A DNA stretch of 64,000 nucleotides, from NCBI GenBank assembly GCA_963798775.1, contig CAWCUK010000001.1, forward strand, positions 1,798,001 through 1,862,000, given 5' to 3'. Position numbers and translations under genes: made by a program. This document shows, piece by piece, positions 34,946-44,943 of the stretch. Every line of letters starts with the position of its first letter. Positions within the stretch are counted from its first letter, which is position 1. A model generated the notes under the pieces. The model was not told the origin of the DNA, searched no databases, and saw nothing but the letters and a program-made list of their open reading frames with translations. This stretch comes from CAWCUK01 sp963798775 (GTDB taxonomy: Bacteria > Bacteroidota > Ignavibacteria > Ignavibacteriales > Ignavibacteriaceae).

Positions 34946-36907
34946 ATGGCCAGACTTTTATACAAATTCTTTTTAATATTTTTATTATCTGTTCCTTTTT
35001 CATTTACTCAAACCGATTCAACCGCAACCAAAGCATTAAAATCGAGGGGATTCGCGGTTTATGTTTCCGGCGATACTTTGTTTTATATCTCAGCCAGCAT
35101 CGGCCCTTTTTCCGCACAACAGCGCGCCGATGAAATAAATAAAAAATTAAACCGGCTAATAAAAACTGATTTCAGCAATGACTCTTTAATTATTGAAGAG
35201 AACGAAGGAATAACTAATATTGTTGCCGATTCCATTGTGATAATGTCATTAACAAATAATGATGCCGCAATTTTAAATAAAAATAAAGCTGAATTAGCGC
35301 TGGAATATAAAAACCTGCTGCAGAATAAAATAAAAACAGTTTCAGAAGAATACAGCTCAAAAAGATTTTTTATAAATATTGGAATTGCTGTAGGTTTACT
35401 TGTCTTGATACTGCTTCTTTTTTATGCCATGCGAAAATTATTCCCGAAAATCTATATAAAGTTTGAGCATTGGGAAGGGAAATTTTTTAGAACAGTTTAT
35501 ATTCGCGGACAAGAAGTAATTACAGCAGAAAGCATTTCCGCTTTTTTTATTGTCGTTCTAAAATTGATAAGATTAGCGTTAAGCCTTCTTATACTTTACT
35601 ATTTTCTTATTTATTTATTTTCCTTATTTCCATACACAAGGTTTTGGAATCTTCGGCCGATTTTAAAAGGTCTTATTTCCGCGATTTTAGTAATCGCTGT
35701 TTCATACGCTGTAATAAGGCTTATTAGCACAATAAGTATAGTTATAAATAAAAAATTTGAAGAATGGAAGGGAACAGTAATTCAGCCTGTTAAGGTGAAG
35801 AATTTAGAATTGCTTTCCGAAGATAGAATTATTGAAGCGCTTACTTTTTTTATAAAAATACTAAAATTTTTCTTATATGTAATTATAGCTTATTTCTTCT
35901 TCACATTAATTTTTAGTTTTTTCGATTTTACCAAAAATTGGGCATCAACTTTAATCGGTTATATAACAATACCGTTTTTTAAAGTTTTCAAATCATTCGT
36001 AAAATTCCTGCCGAATTTATTCTACATAATTGTAATAGTTTTTGTAACAAGATATATCCTGAAGTTCATCCAATTTATATTTTTGGAAATTGGAAAAGGA
36101 ACGGTGGCGCTTCCGCAGTTTCCGCAGGAGTGGGCCGAACCGACTTATAAAATTGTAAGATTTTTAGTAATTGCTTTTGCTCTAGTTGTTATTTTTCCTT
36201 ATCTGCCCGGCTCCGATTCTGAATTTTTTAAAGGAGTTTCAGTTTTTTTAGGAATACTTTTTTCTCTCGGTTCAACATCGGCAATCGCTAATATGGTTGG
36301 TGGAATAGTTATAACGTATATGCGTCCTTTTAAAATCGGTGACAGAGTAAAAATAGCAGATACAACAGGTGATATTATTGAAAAAACCTTATTAGTTACA
36401 AGAATAAGAACAGTTAAAAATGTAGATGTTACAATTCCCAATTCCATGGTTTTAGGAAGTCATATAATTAATTTTAGTTCATCGGCGGGAAACAAAGGTT
36501 TAATTTTACATACAACAGTAACAATCGGTTATGACGCTCCGTGGCGAAAAGTACATGAACTGCTTAAAAAAGCCGCAGCAGCGTGTGAAAATATTTCTAA
36601 AACTCCCGAACCGTTTATTCTTCAAACGGCATTAAATGATTTTTACGTAAGTTACGAATTAAATGCCTATACAAATGAACCGGGAATAATGGCAAAAATA
36701 TATTCTGAGCTGCATCAAAATATTCAGGATAAATTTAATGAAGCCGGAATTGAAATTATGTCGCCACATTTTTCCGGAATGCGGGATGGAAATAAAACGC
36801 AGATACCGGATGATTATTTACCGAAAAATTACGAGCAGCCGGCCTTTAAAATATTTCCATTCGGAGATTTGGGAAATAAGAAAAACATTGAAAATAAAAA
36901 CGAATAA
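34946..36907 (+). CDS. MscS-family mechanosensitive ion channel
   Basis: 653 residues. A leader (LLYKFFLIFLLSVPFSFTQ) is followed by a periplasmic part of about 110 residues, then several membrane segments between 130 and 420, and the MscS core: a glycine/alanine-rich TM3-like segment (LGSTSAIANMVGGIV), the beta domain with RPFKIGDRVKI and IPNSMVLG, and the C-terminal alpha/beta domain. It should open under membrane tension to release solutes. The extra TM helices put it among the larger MscS-like channels. Confidence 0.9.
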   Translation: MARLLYKFFLIFLLSVPFSFTQTDSTATKALKSRGFAVYVSGDTLFYISASIGPFSAQQRADEINKKLNRLIKTDFSNDSLIIEENEGITNIVADSIVIMSLTNNDAAILNKNKAELALEYKNLLQNKIKTVSEEYSSKRFFINIGIAVGLLVLILLLFYAMRKLFPKIYIKFEHWEGKFFRTVYIRGQEVITAESISAFFIVVLKLIRLALSLLILYYFLIYLFSLFPYTRFWNLRPILKGLISAILVIAVSYAVIRLISTISIVINKKFEEWKGTVIQPVKVKNLELLSEDRIIEALTFFIKILKFFLYVIIAYFFFTLIFSFFDFTKNWASTLIGYITIPFFKVFKSFVKFLPNLFYIIVIVFVTRYILKFIQFIFLEIGKGTVALPQFPQEWAEPTYKIVRFLVIAFALVVIFPYLPGSDSEFFKGVSVFLGILFSLGSTSAIANMVGGIVITYMRPFKIGDRVKIADTTGDIIEKTLLVTRIRTVKNVDVTIPNSMVLGSHIINFSSSAGNKGLILHTTVTIGYDAPWRKVHELLKKAAAACENISKTPEPFILQTALNDFYVSYELNAYTNEPGIMAKIYSELHQNIQDKFNEAGIEIMSPHFSGMRDGNKTQIPDDYLPKNYEQPAFKIFPFGDLGNKKNIENKNE

Positions 36908-36961
36908 AATTTTTTCAAATAAAAAAGATTGCTTAAATTTAACTAATATTAAAAAATAATT

Positions 36962-37580
36962 ATGGCCATGTTTAAAAAACTATTACCTAAAGAAGAAAAA
37001 TACTTTGAAGATTTCAAGGAAATGATCTCTCATATTCAGCAAATGGCTACTTATACAAATGAGATTTTTTCCGCGGATAAAATTGATAAAGATTTAACCT
37101 TAAAAGTTAAGCCTTTGGAACGCCGCTGTGATGAAGTTTCTTCAAAAGTTATTAAAAGGCTTAATAAAACATTTATCACTCCCTTCGATAGAGAAGATAT
37201 TTTCGCTCTCGTTAAAAAACTGGACGCGATCAGCGATATACTTTTAGCCGCGGTTATAAGAATTGATCTTTTTAATGTAAGAACGAAAATCAAATATACC
37301 GATGAACTGGCTTCCATTGTTCTTGAACAGATAAAAGAATTAGGCATTGCGGTAAATGATTTAAAAGAAAAAACATGTAAATGAATGTAAAGCCGTTAAA
37401 GATTTAGAATCCGAAGCCGATAAAATTTATCAGAGAGCGATAAAGGAATTATTTGAAGAAGAAAAAGATTCTGTAGAACTTATAAAGAAAAAAGAAATTT
37501 TAAGTTTGCTCGAAGGCGCTTCAGACAAGTGCCAATCCGCCGCAAATATTATAATGGCAATCTTCATTAAAAACGCCTAG
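36962..37580 (+). pseudogene. DUF47 (PhoU-like) phosphate transport accessory protein, one-base frameshift
   Basis: The frame from 36962 reads the N-terminal 135 residues of a DUF47 protein (MFKKLLPKEEKYFEDF, then TPFDREDIFALVKKLDAISD) and then hits a stop. One base on, the sequence continues cleanly (KHVNECKAVKDLESEADKIYQRAIKELF ... AANIIMAIFIKNA) to a stop at 37580. A run of six As at 37368-37373 would restore the frame if it had five, giving about 205 residues, the normal DUF47 size. DUF47 proteins accompany PiT transporters; the pit gene starts 6 bases later. Probably an intact gene with a homopolymer error. Confidence 0.85.
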
Positions 37581-37586
37581 AAAATT

Positions 37587-38582
37587 ATGCAATTTGCTTT
37601 AATCATTATCATACTTGCCTTAGTATTCGATTTTTATAACGGCATGAACGACGCGGCCAATTCAATTGCAACGGTTGTATCAACCAGAGTTTTAACGCCT
37701 TTACAGGCAGTAATTTGGGCTGCGGCATTTAATTTTTTGGCGGCCTTTATTTTCGGCGTTAGTGTTGCTACAACAATAGGCAAAGGAATTGTTGATGTAA
37801 GCATTGTTGATAATTTAGTGATTTTGTCCGGACTAATCGGCGCAATTATTCTTTCTGCTTCAGCCACTCATTTCGGTTTGCCTATTAGTATTTCTCATGC
37901 AATTATAGGAGGATACGGAGGAGCGGGTTTCGCGAAAGCGGGTTTTCATGCATTGGTTCTTTCCGGATTCTCAAAAGTTATTATTTTTATTTTTCTTGCT
38001 CCAATTCTTGGATTTATAATCGCGCTTATTTTTTCCGTTATTACTATGTGGATTGTAAGAAATAAAACCCCGCGGAAAGTTGACAAAAACTTCCGCCGTC
38101 TCCAGCTTTTATCAGCCGCGTTATACAGCTTAAGTCATGGTTCTAACGACGCTCAAAAAACCATCGGAATAATAGCAATTGTACTTTTTACAAATGGATT
38201 ACTCGGAGCTACTTTTTACGTCCCGTTCTGGGTAATTATACTTAGTTATACTGTAATTGCTTTAGGAACACTTATCGGTGGATGGAAAGTGATTAAAACA
38301 TTAGGAATGCGCGTTACAAAATTAACACCTTTCGGCGGGTTCAGCGCGGAAGCCTCATCGGGGTTAACTATTATTTTTGCTACTATTTTAGGTGTTCCGG
38401 TAAGTACAACGCATACAATTACCGGAGCAATCATCGGAGTCGGTTCAATTAAAGGATTTTCCGCGGTACGATGGGGAGTTGCCAGAAACATTCTTTGGGC
38501 TTGGGTTTTAACAATCCCGCTATCGGCAATTTTCGCGATGATTACTTATTATATATCCTTTTACATTGCGTCCTTGTACTAA
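37587..38582 (+). CDS. pit: Inorganic phosphate transporter, PiT family
   Basis: 331 residues with about ten membrane segments. The duplicated PiT signature is clear: the first GMNDAANSIATVVSTRVL, and the second in SHGSNDAQKTIGIIA, plus PISISHAIIGG and VPVSTTHTITGAIIG. It imports phosphate by cation symport. Directly downstream of the DUF47 gene, the usual pairing. Confidence 0.95.
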   Translation: MQFALIIIILALVFDFYNGMNDAANSIATVVSTRVLTPLQAVIWAAAFNFLAAFIFGVSVATTIGKGIVDVSIVDNLVILSGLIGAIILSASATHFGLPISISHAIIGGYGGAGFAKAGFHALVLSGFSKVIIFIFLAPILGFIIALIFSVITMWIVRNKTPRKVDKNFRRLQLLSAALYSLSHGSNDAQKTIGIIAIVLFTNGLLGATFYVPFWVIILSYTVIALGTLIGGWKVIKTLGMRVTKLTPFGGFSAEASSGLTIIFATILGVPVSTTHTITGAIIGVGSIKGFSAVRWGVARNILWAWVLTIPLSAIFAMITYYISFYIASLY

Positions 38583-38619
38583 GGAATATTTCTTTAGTAT
38601 AAGATTTAGAAATTATTTC

Positions 38620-38829
38620 TTAAAAATAAAAATCTTTTACTTCTACTTCTTCAGCCGAAGGATCATATTCATGTAAATATTTTACGAATTCAGAAGCATA
38701 AACATTTTCTTTTTGAGATTTATACACTTCCACAATTTTTTCCAATTCCTGATGATCTAACGAACTGCAAACATAATGTTTTTCTTCATGATCATCATAG
38801 AGCCTGTAAATAACATTATTATCTCTCAT
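38620..38829 (-). CDS. Small acidic protein of unknown function
   Basis: 69 residues, rich in Asp, Glu and Tyr, no signal peptide. AAGGGG lies about 10 bases before the start. It begins 17 bases after the acyl-CoA dehydrogenase stop and is likely the last gene of the etf operon. I do not recognise the family. A weakly similar small protein (shared HYxVC-like core) is at 59046-59255. Confidence 0.6.
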   Translation of the reverse strand: MRDNNVIYRLYDDHEEKHYVCSSLDHQELEKIVEVYKSQKENVYASEFVKYLHEYDPSAEEVEVKDFYF

Positions 38830-38846
38830 TTTTCGATCCCCTTAAT

Positions 38847-40568
38847 TTATATTAAGATAATATCCGCATGAAGTATATCGGAATATAATTCACTTTTTAT
38901 AGCTTCTTTATTTTTTCTTGCTTTTGAAAGCGCATCAAGAATATATCTTCGTGCCGTAAAAACTTTCCTTTGATCCTGATTTGCTTCATTTAATAATAAA
39001 TAACCTACATAAATATAGCTGTATAATTCAACTAAATCTTTCGCCGCGACATCCTGGTAATTTACATCTTTTTTGTCTTTAATATATTTAAGGCAGTCGT
39101 TATAAATTTCTCTTAATTCTTTTAAATAATCTAATAAACGAACAAGACTTCCTTTATACTCTTTCTTTTCCCAAGCGTTAAAATATTCGTGAAGAACATC
39201 ATTTATCGCTCCGCCCGACGCTGCAACAATCTGCATTTGTGAAGTTCCTTCATAAATATTTGTTATTCTTGCGTCACGCGCTAATCTTTCTATACTAAAT
39301 TCTTTCATATAGCCGGTACCGCCGTGTATCTGAAGAGCGTCATAACAAATTTTATTTGCCGATTCGCTTAAAATATATTTTGTTACCGGTGTTAAAAAAT
39401 TAACTACACGCGTTGCTTCTTTAAGTTGTTCGTTTTTATGCGCAAAAGGAATTTTCTCCGCTTTTAGTTTTTCCACCTGGTCTTCATACATTTCTTTTCT
39501 ATCTAGCCAAACGGATGTAGAATAGAATAATGAACGATTTGCCTCAAGCGTAACTCTCATATCAATAAGAATATTTGAAATAACAGGCAAATTATAAATC
39601 TTCTTCCCGAACTGTTCTCTTGCCTTTGCGTATTTTAACGCTTCTTCGTAAGCAGCTTGTGAAATTCCAAGAGATTGAGCCCCAATTCCGACTCTTGCCC
39701 TGTTCATTAAATAAATTACATATTTAAGAAGTCCGAATTTTCTGGAGCCGACTAACTGAGCCGGTGTATCATTAAACTGTAATTCACAAGTAGGGGAACC
39801 ATGAATACCTAGTTTATTTTCAATTCTTCTTACCACAACCGTATCATCGCCGTAGCACACAAACATGCTTAAACCGCGCGCATCTTTTGTTCCGGTTTCC
39901 GTTCGGGCCAAAACAAGAAGAACTTCACCGTTTCCGTTTGTAATAAACCTTTTTACTCCACGTAAAAACCATTCACCTTTTTCATTTTGATAAGCGTGGA
40001 GTTTAACAGCCTGGAGATCAGATCCCGCATCGGGCTCAGTTAAAGCCATTGCACCGGTATATTTGCCGGAGGAAAAACCATGGAGAAATTCTTCTTTCTG
40101 AAATTCATCGGAAAATTTAGCAAGAGTTTTAGCAATATCCTGAAGGCCGAATATATTCATTAATGAGGCGTCGGCTCTGGAAATTAATTCAATAGCCATC
40201 ATATAAATTATAGTGGGAAAATTTAACCCGCCGTATTCACGCGGAAGAATCATTCCCATCATCTCGGCTTTTGCTAAAATATCCAACGCTTCTTTGGTCC
40301 CCTTTGCGTAATTAACCTTTCCTTCCTTAAACACAGCTCCTTCGCTATCAATTTCCGGAGAACGCGGAGCGATATAATTTGCTGCAATATCGCCGACAAC
40401 TTCCAGTATCTTATGATAATTTACTATCGCGTCTTCATAATTAAAAGGCGCATAATTAAATTTTTTTGCCTGCTTATAATTGTCTTCTTCAAAATCAACA
40501 ATATCTTCTATTTCAAGCTGATTAAAATGGAATAAAATATCAGGATTATCTAAGAAAAAATTTGGCAT
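38847..40568 (-). CDS. Acyl-CoA dehydrogenase family protein
   Basis: 573 residues, longer than the usual 380 because of an N-terminal extension of about 60 residues and a C-terminal helical extension after residue 460. FAD/substrate blocks are present: GAMALTEPDAGSDL, GVKRFITNG, LGIHGSPTCEL, and the catalytic base Glu440 in NIYEGTSQM. It oxidises an acyl-CoA and passes electrons to ETF. EtfA ends 4 bases upstream, so ETF is probably the direct acceptor. Chain-length preference cannot be read. Confidence 0.94.
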   Translation of the reverse strand: MPNFFLDNPDILFHFNQLEIEDIVDFEEDNYKQAKKFNYAPFNYEDAIVNYHKILEVVGDIAANYIAPRSPEIDSEGAVFKEGKVNYAKGTKEALDILAKAEMMGMILPREYGGLNFPTIIYMMAIELISRADASLMNIFGLQDIAKTLAKFSDEFQKEEFLHGFSSGKYTGAMALTEPDAGSDLQAVKLHAYQNEKGEWFLRGVKRFITNGNGEVLLVLARTETGTKDARGLSMFVCYGDDTVVVRRIENKLGIHGSPTCELQFNDTPAQLVGSRKFGLLKYVIYLMNRARVGIGAQSLGISQAAYEEALKYAKAREQFGKKIYNLPVISNILIDMRVTLEANRSLFYSTSVWLDRKEMYEDQVEKLKAEKIPFAHKNEQLKEATRVVNFLTPVTKYILSESANKICYDALQIHGGTGYMKEFSIERLARDARITNIYEGTSQMQIVAASGGAINDVLHEYFNAWEKKEYKGSLVRLLDYLKELREIYNDCLKYIKDKKDVNYQDVAAKDLVELYSYIYVGYLLLNEANQDQRKVFTARRYILDALSKARKNKEAIKSELYSDILHADIILI

Positions 40569-40572
40569 ATAA

Positions 40573-41592
40573 TTATCTCAGTTTTTGCTTAAAAACATTT
40601 ATAAATCTAGGAATTATTTCCATTGCGTCTCCAACAATTCCGTAATGAGCAACACCGAAAATAGGAGCTTCGGGATCAGAATTAATAGCAATAATTTTAT
40701 TTGATTCCTGCATTCCGGCTCTATGCTGAATAGCACCCGAAATTCCGACGGCGATATATAGTTTTGGTCTTACGGTAACTCCGGTTTGTCCTACTTGTCT
40801 GTCATGTGTAATAAAACCTGCATCAACAGCTGCGCGTGAACCCGCGACTTCTCCGCCGAGTGTTCTCGCTAATTCGTATATAAGATTAAAATTTACTTTT
40901 GTACCTAATCCATAACCTCCGGCAACAACAATAGGAGATGCTTTTAAATTTACTTTGTTTTCCTGTCTATGCTGTTCAATAATTTCAATTAATTCATCCG
41001 TCGGGTCAGGTTTATATTCGATTAAAGTAATTGTACCCTTTATTGCTTGCTCTAAAGGTTCCATTCTCATAACACCTTCGCGGACTGTAGCCATTTGTGT
41101 TTGTACATCGGGAGTTATAATTGTAGCAATAATATTGCCTCCAAAAGCAGGGCGAATTTGAAGAAGCAAATTTTTATAATCTTGTTTAATATACTTAACA
41201 TCAGAAACTTGTAGATCGGTACAGTCGGCTGTTAAACCGCTTTTTGTATATGACGCGACTCTGGGCGCAAGATCTCTTCCGACAACAGTCGCGCCGTAAA
41301 GCATAACGCGTGGCCTATGATGTTCAACTAAATGGTTAATTATTCTGCTGTAGGGAAGAGTTCTGTAGTGTTCTAATTTCGGATGATCAATAACCAAAGC
41401 TTCTTGAGCACCGTAATTAAAAGTTTCCGCGGCAATATTTTTTACATCAGAACCGATTATGACAGATTTTAAGGAACTGTTTATACTTTCCGCTAGTTTT
41501 CTGCCTTTAGAAAGAAGTTCGAGACTTACATCAGCGGGTTTTCCGTTTCTTTGTTCAATGAAAACCCATACATCATTATTTGTATTCCCCAT
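40573..41592 (-). CDS. etfA: Electron transfer flavoprotein, alpha subunit
   Basis: 339 residues. The FAD-binding C-terminal block is clear: GSRAAVDAGFITHDRQVGQTG followed by YIAVGISGAIQHRAG and INSDPEAPIF. It pairs with EtfB to carry electrons from the acyl-CoA dehydrogenase to the quinone pool. Only 4 bases separate it from each neighbour. Confidence 0.96.
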   Translation of the reverse strand: MGNTNNDVWVFIEQRNGKPADVSLELLSKGRKLAESINSSLKSVIIGSDVKNIAAETFNYGAQEALVIDHPKLEHYRTLPYSRIINHLVEHHRPRVMLYGATVVGRDLAPRVASYTKSGLTADCTDLQVSDVKYIKQDYKNLLLQIRPAFGGNIIATIITPDVQTQMATVREGVMRMEPLEQAIKGTITLIEYKPDPTDELIEIIEQHRQENKVNLKASPIVVAGGYGLGTKVNFNLIYELARTLGGEVAGSRAAVDAGFITHDRQVGQTGVTVRPKLYIAVGISGAIQHRAGMQESNKIIAINSDPEAPIFGVAHYGIVGDAMEIIPRFINVFKQKLR

Positions 41593-41596
41593 TTAA

Positions 41597-42487
41597 TCAT
41601 CCTAATATGTGATCTTCCATTAATTGGCTAATTAAATTTTCCAATCCTGCTTTAGTCGGTTCAACTATTTCATGATTATGCGCGGCTAAAACAACGGATT
41701 CAACTTTATGAACTTTTGTAGGCGAGCCGTTAACACCGCATCTTTTAGGGTCAAGATGAAGGTCGTCCATAGTTAACGTTTTTATATATAACTTTTTTGA
41801 TTGATATTCTTCTTTTAACTGATCAATATAGAGGAGAGAATTTCCTTCGGTTAATTTTTCCAATTCCAATAAAGTCTTTGCGTTTTTATAAGCCATAATT
41901 CTTTTGGCTTTAAAAGGACGAGGAAACGCGGCATCTTTAAGTACAGTAATCAAAAGTGGCGGTTTTGCTTTTACAATTTCGAATCCGCCTTCTATTTTTC
42001 TTTTAATTTTAACTTTGGAATCTTCCAGTTCAAGAATTTCTTCTGTATAAGTAACTTGAGGAATGTTTAATTTTTCGGCGGTTTGTGGACCGACTTGGGC
42101 AGTATCACCGTCTATAGCTTGTCTTCCGGCAAAAATAAAATCAAAACTGCCGATTTTCTTTATAGCTTCGGAAAGGACATATGAAGTAGCTAATGTATCA
42201 GCGCCGGCAAATTTTCTATCGCTTATAAGAACTGCTTCATCCGCGCCCATATAAAGGCATTCGCGTAAAATATCGGAGGCTCTGGGAGGGCCCATTGTTA
42301 TTACGGTTACTTTTCCGCCGTAATTATCTTTTAATTGTAAGGCGAGTTCCAGGGCAACTCTATCTTCATGATTGAAAATGGCAGGCAATTTTGCTCTGTT
42401 TACCGTACCGTCTTCTTTCATTACCTGTCCCGAAATATTAGCAGTATCGGGAACCTGCTTAACCATTACGATACTATGTATCCCCAT
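41597..42487 (-). CDS. etfB: Electron transfer flavoprotein, beta subunit
   Basis: 296 residues from ATG 42487, chosen because AGGGGAG lies just upstream and the protein then starts MGIHSIVMVKQVPDT, the normal EtfB N-terminus; a longer frame adds 28 unlikely residues. The AMP-binding signature is complete: AGRQAIDGDTAQVGPQ, and the C-terminal half continues as usual. First of the etfB-etfA-acyl-CoA dehydrogenase set. Confidence 0.96.
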   Translation of the reverse strand: MGIHSIVMVKQVPDTANISGQVMKEDGTVNRAKLPAIFNHEDRVALELALQLKDNYGGKVTVITMGPPRASDILRECLYMGADEAVLISDRKFAGADTLATSYVLSEAIKKIGSFDFIFAGRQAIDGDTAQVGPQTAEKLNIPQVTYTEEILELEDSKVKIKRKIEGGFEIVKAKPPLLITVLKDAAFPRPFKAKRIMAYKNAKTLLELEKLTEGNSLLYIDQLKEEYQSKKLYIKTLTMDDLHLDPKRCGVNGSPTKVHKVESVVLAAHNHEIVEPTKAGLENLISQLMEDHILG

Positions 42488-42574
42488 AATCTCCCCTAAA
42501 TTAATCATCCCAAACATACAAAAAAATATTTCCGATTGGCAAGGAAAAAATAATATTTTTTTTAAATGCAAAAG

Positions 42575-43465
42575 TTATAGTTTTTTTAAAATACTGGCTT
42601 CTAAAAATTTCTGAAATTCGTTTCCGGAATAAATTACTTCATTGTGAGAAAGATCTGTGTAAATAAAAATTAATCGGTTGTTCAATAAATTTTTCTTAGA
42701 CAGCTGATTTTCAGTTGTTGAAAAATACGGAATCTCCCAGCCGGATAAGTCTTCCATTAAATTTTTACTTTCCTCTTTTGTCCCGCCGTTTTCGGTGTAA
42801 ATATTTATTAATTTACCGTTATAGTTATTTAACCAGTAAACAAATTTTTCAGTCTGTCCGTAAAGAGCATCGAACAAATAAACTTCTTTTATTTTAGCTG
42901 ATAATCCGCCTCTCATTAAAATATAAGAAATAATGTGATATCCGCCGCTGTGGCCTGATAAAATTATATTCCCAATTTTACGGGAAGAAATTATTTTACG
43001 GTTTAATAGAGTATCAATACTTTCCTCCACAAATTTTTTGAAGCCGTTTTTATCTTCCAATTTACCGCCGAAAGAATCCGAAGCATTTTTAGGCCCTTGC
43101 GGAATTACCAGAATCGCATTTTTGCGGGCGGCACTAAATTGTTCAATTAAATTATAAGTGGAAATTACATCGGCTACATTATTTCCCCATCCGTGGAAAT
43201 GGAACACAAAATCAGTTTTATCATCGGGATGAAATCCTTTGGGAATAAAAAAGGCAACAGTGCTGTCGCTGTAATTTTCTTCAGCCGGGAAAAATTTATC
43301 ATTATAAGTGAATCCTTCGGCTCGGGTCGGATGCGGGAAAGGAGCATTTGCTAATTTTGTTACTATTAAATTTCCGTATTCTGAATATTTAGCACGGAGA
43401 TTTTGTGCGAAAATTATATTTTGAAGCATAAAAAATAAAAATAAATGAAGAAGAAAATGTTTCAT
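42575..43465 (-). CDS. Exported alpha/beta hydrolase
   Basis: 296 residues. A signal peptide ends near NIIFAQN. The fold marks are FHFHGWGNNVADV (oxyanion region), the nucleophile elbow GHSGG, and a C-terminal SHNEVIYSG with the likely catalytic His. A carboxylesterase or peptidase-like role in the periplasm is likely. It precedes etfB by 87 bases on the same strand; a functional link to the etf genes is not established. Confidence 0.8.
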   Translation of the reverse strand: MKHFLLHLFLFFMLQNIIFAQNLRAKYSEYGNLIVTKLANAPFPHPTRAEGFTYNDKFFPAEENYSDSTVAFFIPKGFHPDDKTDFVFHFHGWGNNVADVISTYNLIEQFSAARKNAILVIPQGPKNASDSFGGKLEDKNGFKKFVEESIDTLLNRKIISSRKIGNIILSGHSGGYHIISYILMRGGLSAKIKEVYLFDALYGQTEKFVYWLNNYNGKLINIYTENGGTKEESKNLMEDLSGWEIPYFSTTENQLSKKNLLNNRLIFIYTDLSHNEVIYSGNEFQKFLEASILKKL

Positions 43466-43584
43466 TATTTACCTAATTATATATTTGATTTGAAAAAAAT
43501 ATCAATTTATAATTTCTAAAAAGAATTTAGTAAATTAAAATCATAAAAATTCAGTTCTAAAAATTCATCATTCGAGAGGGCATT

Positions 43585-44904
43585 TTGAAAAAAATGTTAC
43601 GTTACTTTTTTTTAGTCATTCTTATTTGCTTATCAAGTTTTATAAATGTAAACGCGCAGCAAACCTTATTTAACAAAATAAAAATGATGGCTGATTCTGT
43701 TTCAATAGATAATATTAAGAACCATGTAAAGGCTTTGGAATTTGCCGGCGGAAACAATAATCGTATAAATTATACGGCCGGCAATGATAGCGCTGTAGCT
43801 TATATTAGAAGAGAATTTGAGGCCCTGCCGAATATTTCTTCGGTAGAACTTGATACTTTTTATGTTGCCGACGCGGAATTTCCTTTTAATTTAAAACCAT
43901 TATTTAATATTGTTGCTACTTTTGAAGGAAAATATCCTAAAGATAATTACTATGTCATCGGCGCTCATTTAGATTGTTCCGGGAGCAGAATGGGGGATTC
44001 AATCTGGACAAGCGATTGGCAAACTATTCACGCGCCGGGTGCCGATGATAACGCAACCGGTGTGGCGGCGATTTTAGAAATAGCAAGATTATTAAGCGAT
44101 ACATCTTTCCATTTTGAAAGCGATTATTCAATAAAATTAGTCGCGTTTGGGGCGGAAGAAACAAATCCAATTTATAAAGAACATCATTACGGCAGCCGTC
44201 ATTTCGCGCATTCCGCAAAAGTAAGAAACGATAACATTCCGTTTGCGTTAGCAATTGATATGATTGGATACAACAACAATTACAATTTTACTTCAATTGT
44301 GACAAATAAAAATTCAACGCTATTTGGCGAAAAGCTTATTTACGCGAATGATTTATATTCTATCGGATTGGAAACAAATCATTCTCCTTTTCCTGAAGCA
44401 ACTTACAGCGATCATGCTTCATTCTGGGAAGAAGGTTATAATTCCGTTCTATTAATTGAAAACGCGCCGCCGTGGAATAATGGTTCATTTTATAGAGCAA
44501 ATCCTTTTTATCATACATCGGCCGATTCAAGTAGTACCATAAATTATGAGCTTGTTAAAAAAGTTACACAATTATCCTTAGCTACTGTAGCGTCATTTTC
44601 GGTTAGATTAACGGATATAGAAAATAAAATACAAATGCCCGCTAGATTTGAACTGCTTCAAAACTATCCGAATCCATTTAATCCCGCTACAAAAATAAAA
44701 TTTAAAATTGCCGAAAGAGGATTTATTACTTTAAAAGTTTTTGATTTATTGGGAAGAGAAATAAAAACATTATTATCCGAAGAAAAATTTGCCGGAAATT
44801 ATGAAGTAAATTTTCAACCCGAAGGATTAGCGGCTGGTATTTATTTCTGTAGATTAAACGCCGGAGAACGAATTAAAACAATAAAAATGGTCTATCTAAA
44901 ATAA
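43585..44904 (+). CDS. Secreted M28 peptidase with type IX secretion C-terminal domain
   Basis: 439 residues from the TTG at 43585, which follows GAGAGGG at a usable distance; an ATG at 43594 is the alternative. Signal peptide ends near NVNAQQ. M28 metal-site motifs: GAHLDCSGS, PGADDNATGVAA, FGAEETN, DMIGYN and YSDHASF. Residues from about 355 are a Por-type sorting domain: ELLQNYPNPFNPATKIKF, LLGREIKTL and a final GERIKTIKMVYLK. It should be moved through the outer membrane by type IX secretion and act as an aminopeptidase outside the cell. Confidence 0.95.
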   Translation: MKKMLRYFFLVILICLSSFINVNAQQTLFNKIKMMADSVSIDNIKNHVKALEFAGGNNNRINYTAGNDSAVAYIRREFEALPNISSVELDTFYVADAEFPFNLKPLFNIVATFEGKYPKDNYYVIGAHLDCSGSRMGDSIWTSDWQTIHAPGADDNATGVAAILEIARLLSDTSFHFESDYSIKLVAFGAEETNPIYKEHHYGSRHFAHSAKVRNDNIPFALAIDMIGYNNNYNFTSIVTNKNSTLFGEKLIYANDLYSIGLETNHSPFPEATYSDHASFWEEGYNSVLLIENAPPWNNGSFYRANPFYHTSADSSSTINYELVKKVTQLSLATVASFSVRLTDIENKIQMPARFELLQNYPNPFNPATKIKFKIAERGFITLKVFDLLGREIKTLLSEEKFAGNYEVNFQPEGLAAGIYFCRLNAGERIKTIKMVYLK

Positions 44905-44930
44905 TGAGGCTGCTTGAAAACAGCCTCTAA
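44904..44930. terminator. Hairpin between converging genes
   Basis: Perfect stem GAGGCTG (44906-44912) with CAGCCTC (44921-44927). The T-run after it is short on the + strand, so it may be a weak terminator. Confidence 0.55.
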
Positions 44931-44943
44931 AGATTTGGTTAAA

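Noticed and set aside
34873..35133. 86-codon frame overlapping the start of the MscS gene
   Set aside because: Its overlap is with the signal peptide and first residues of a clear MscS protein in another frame; composition is that of a shifted frame.
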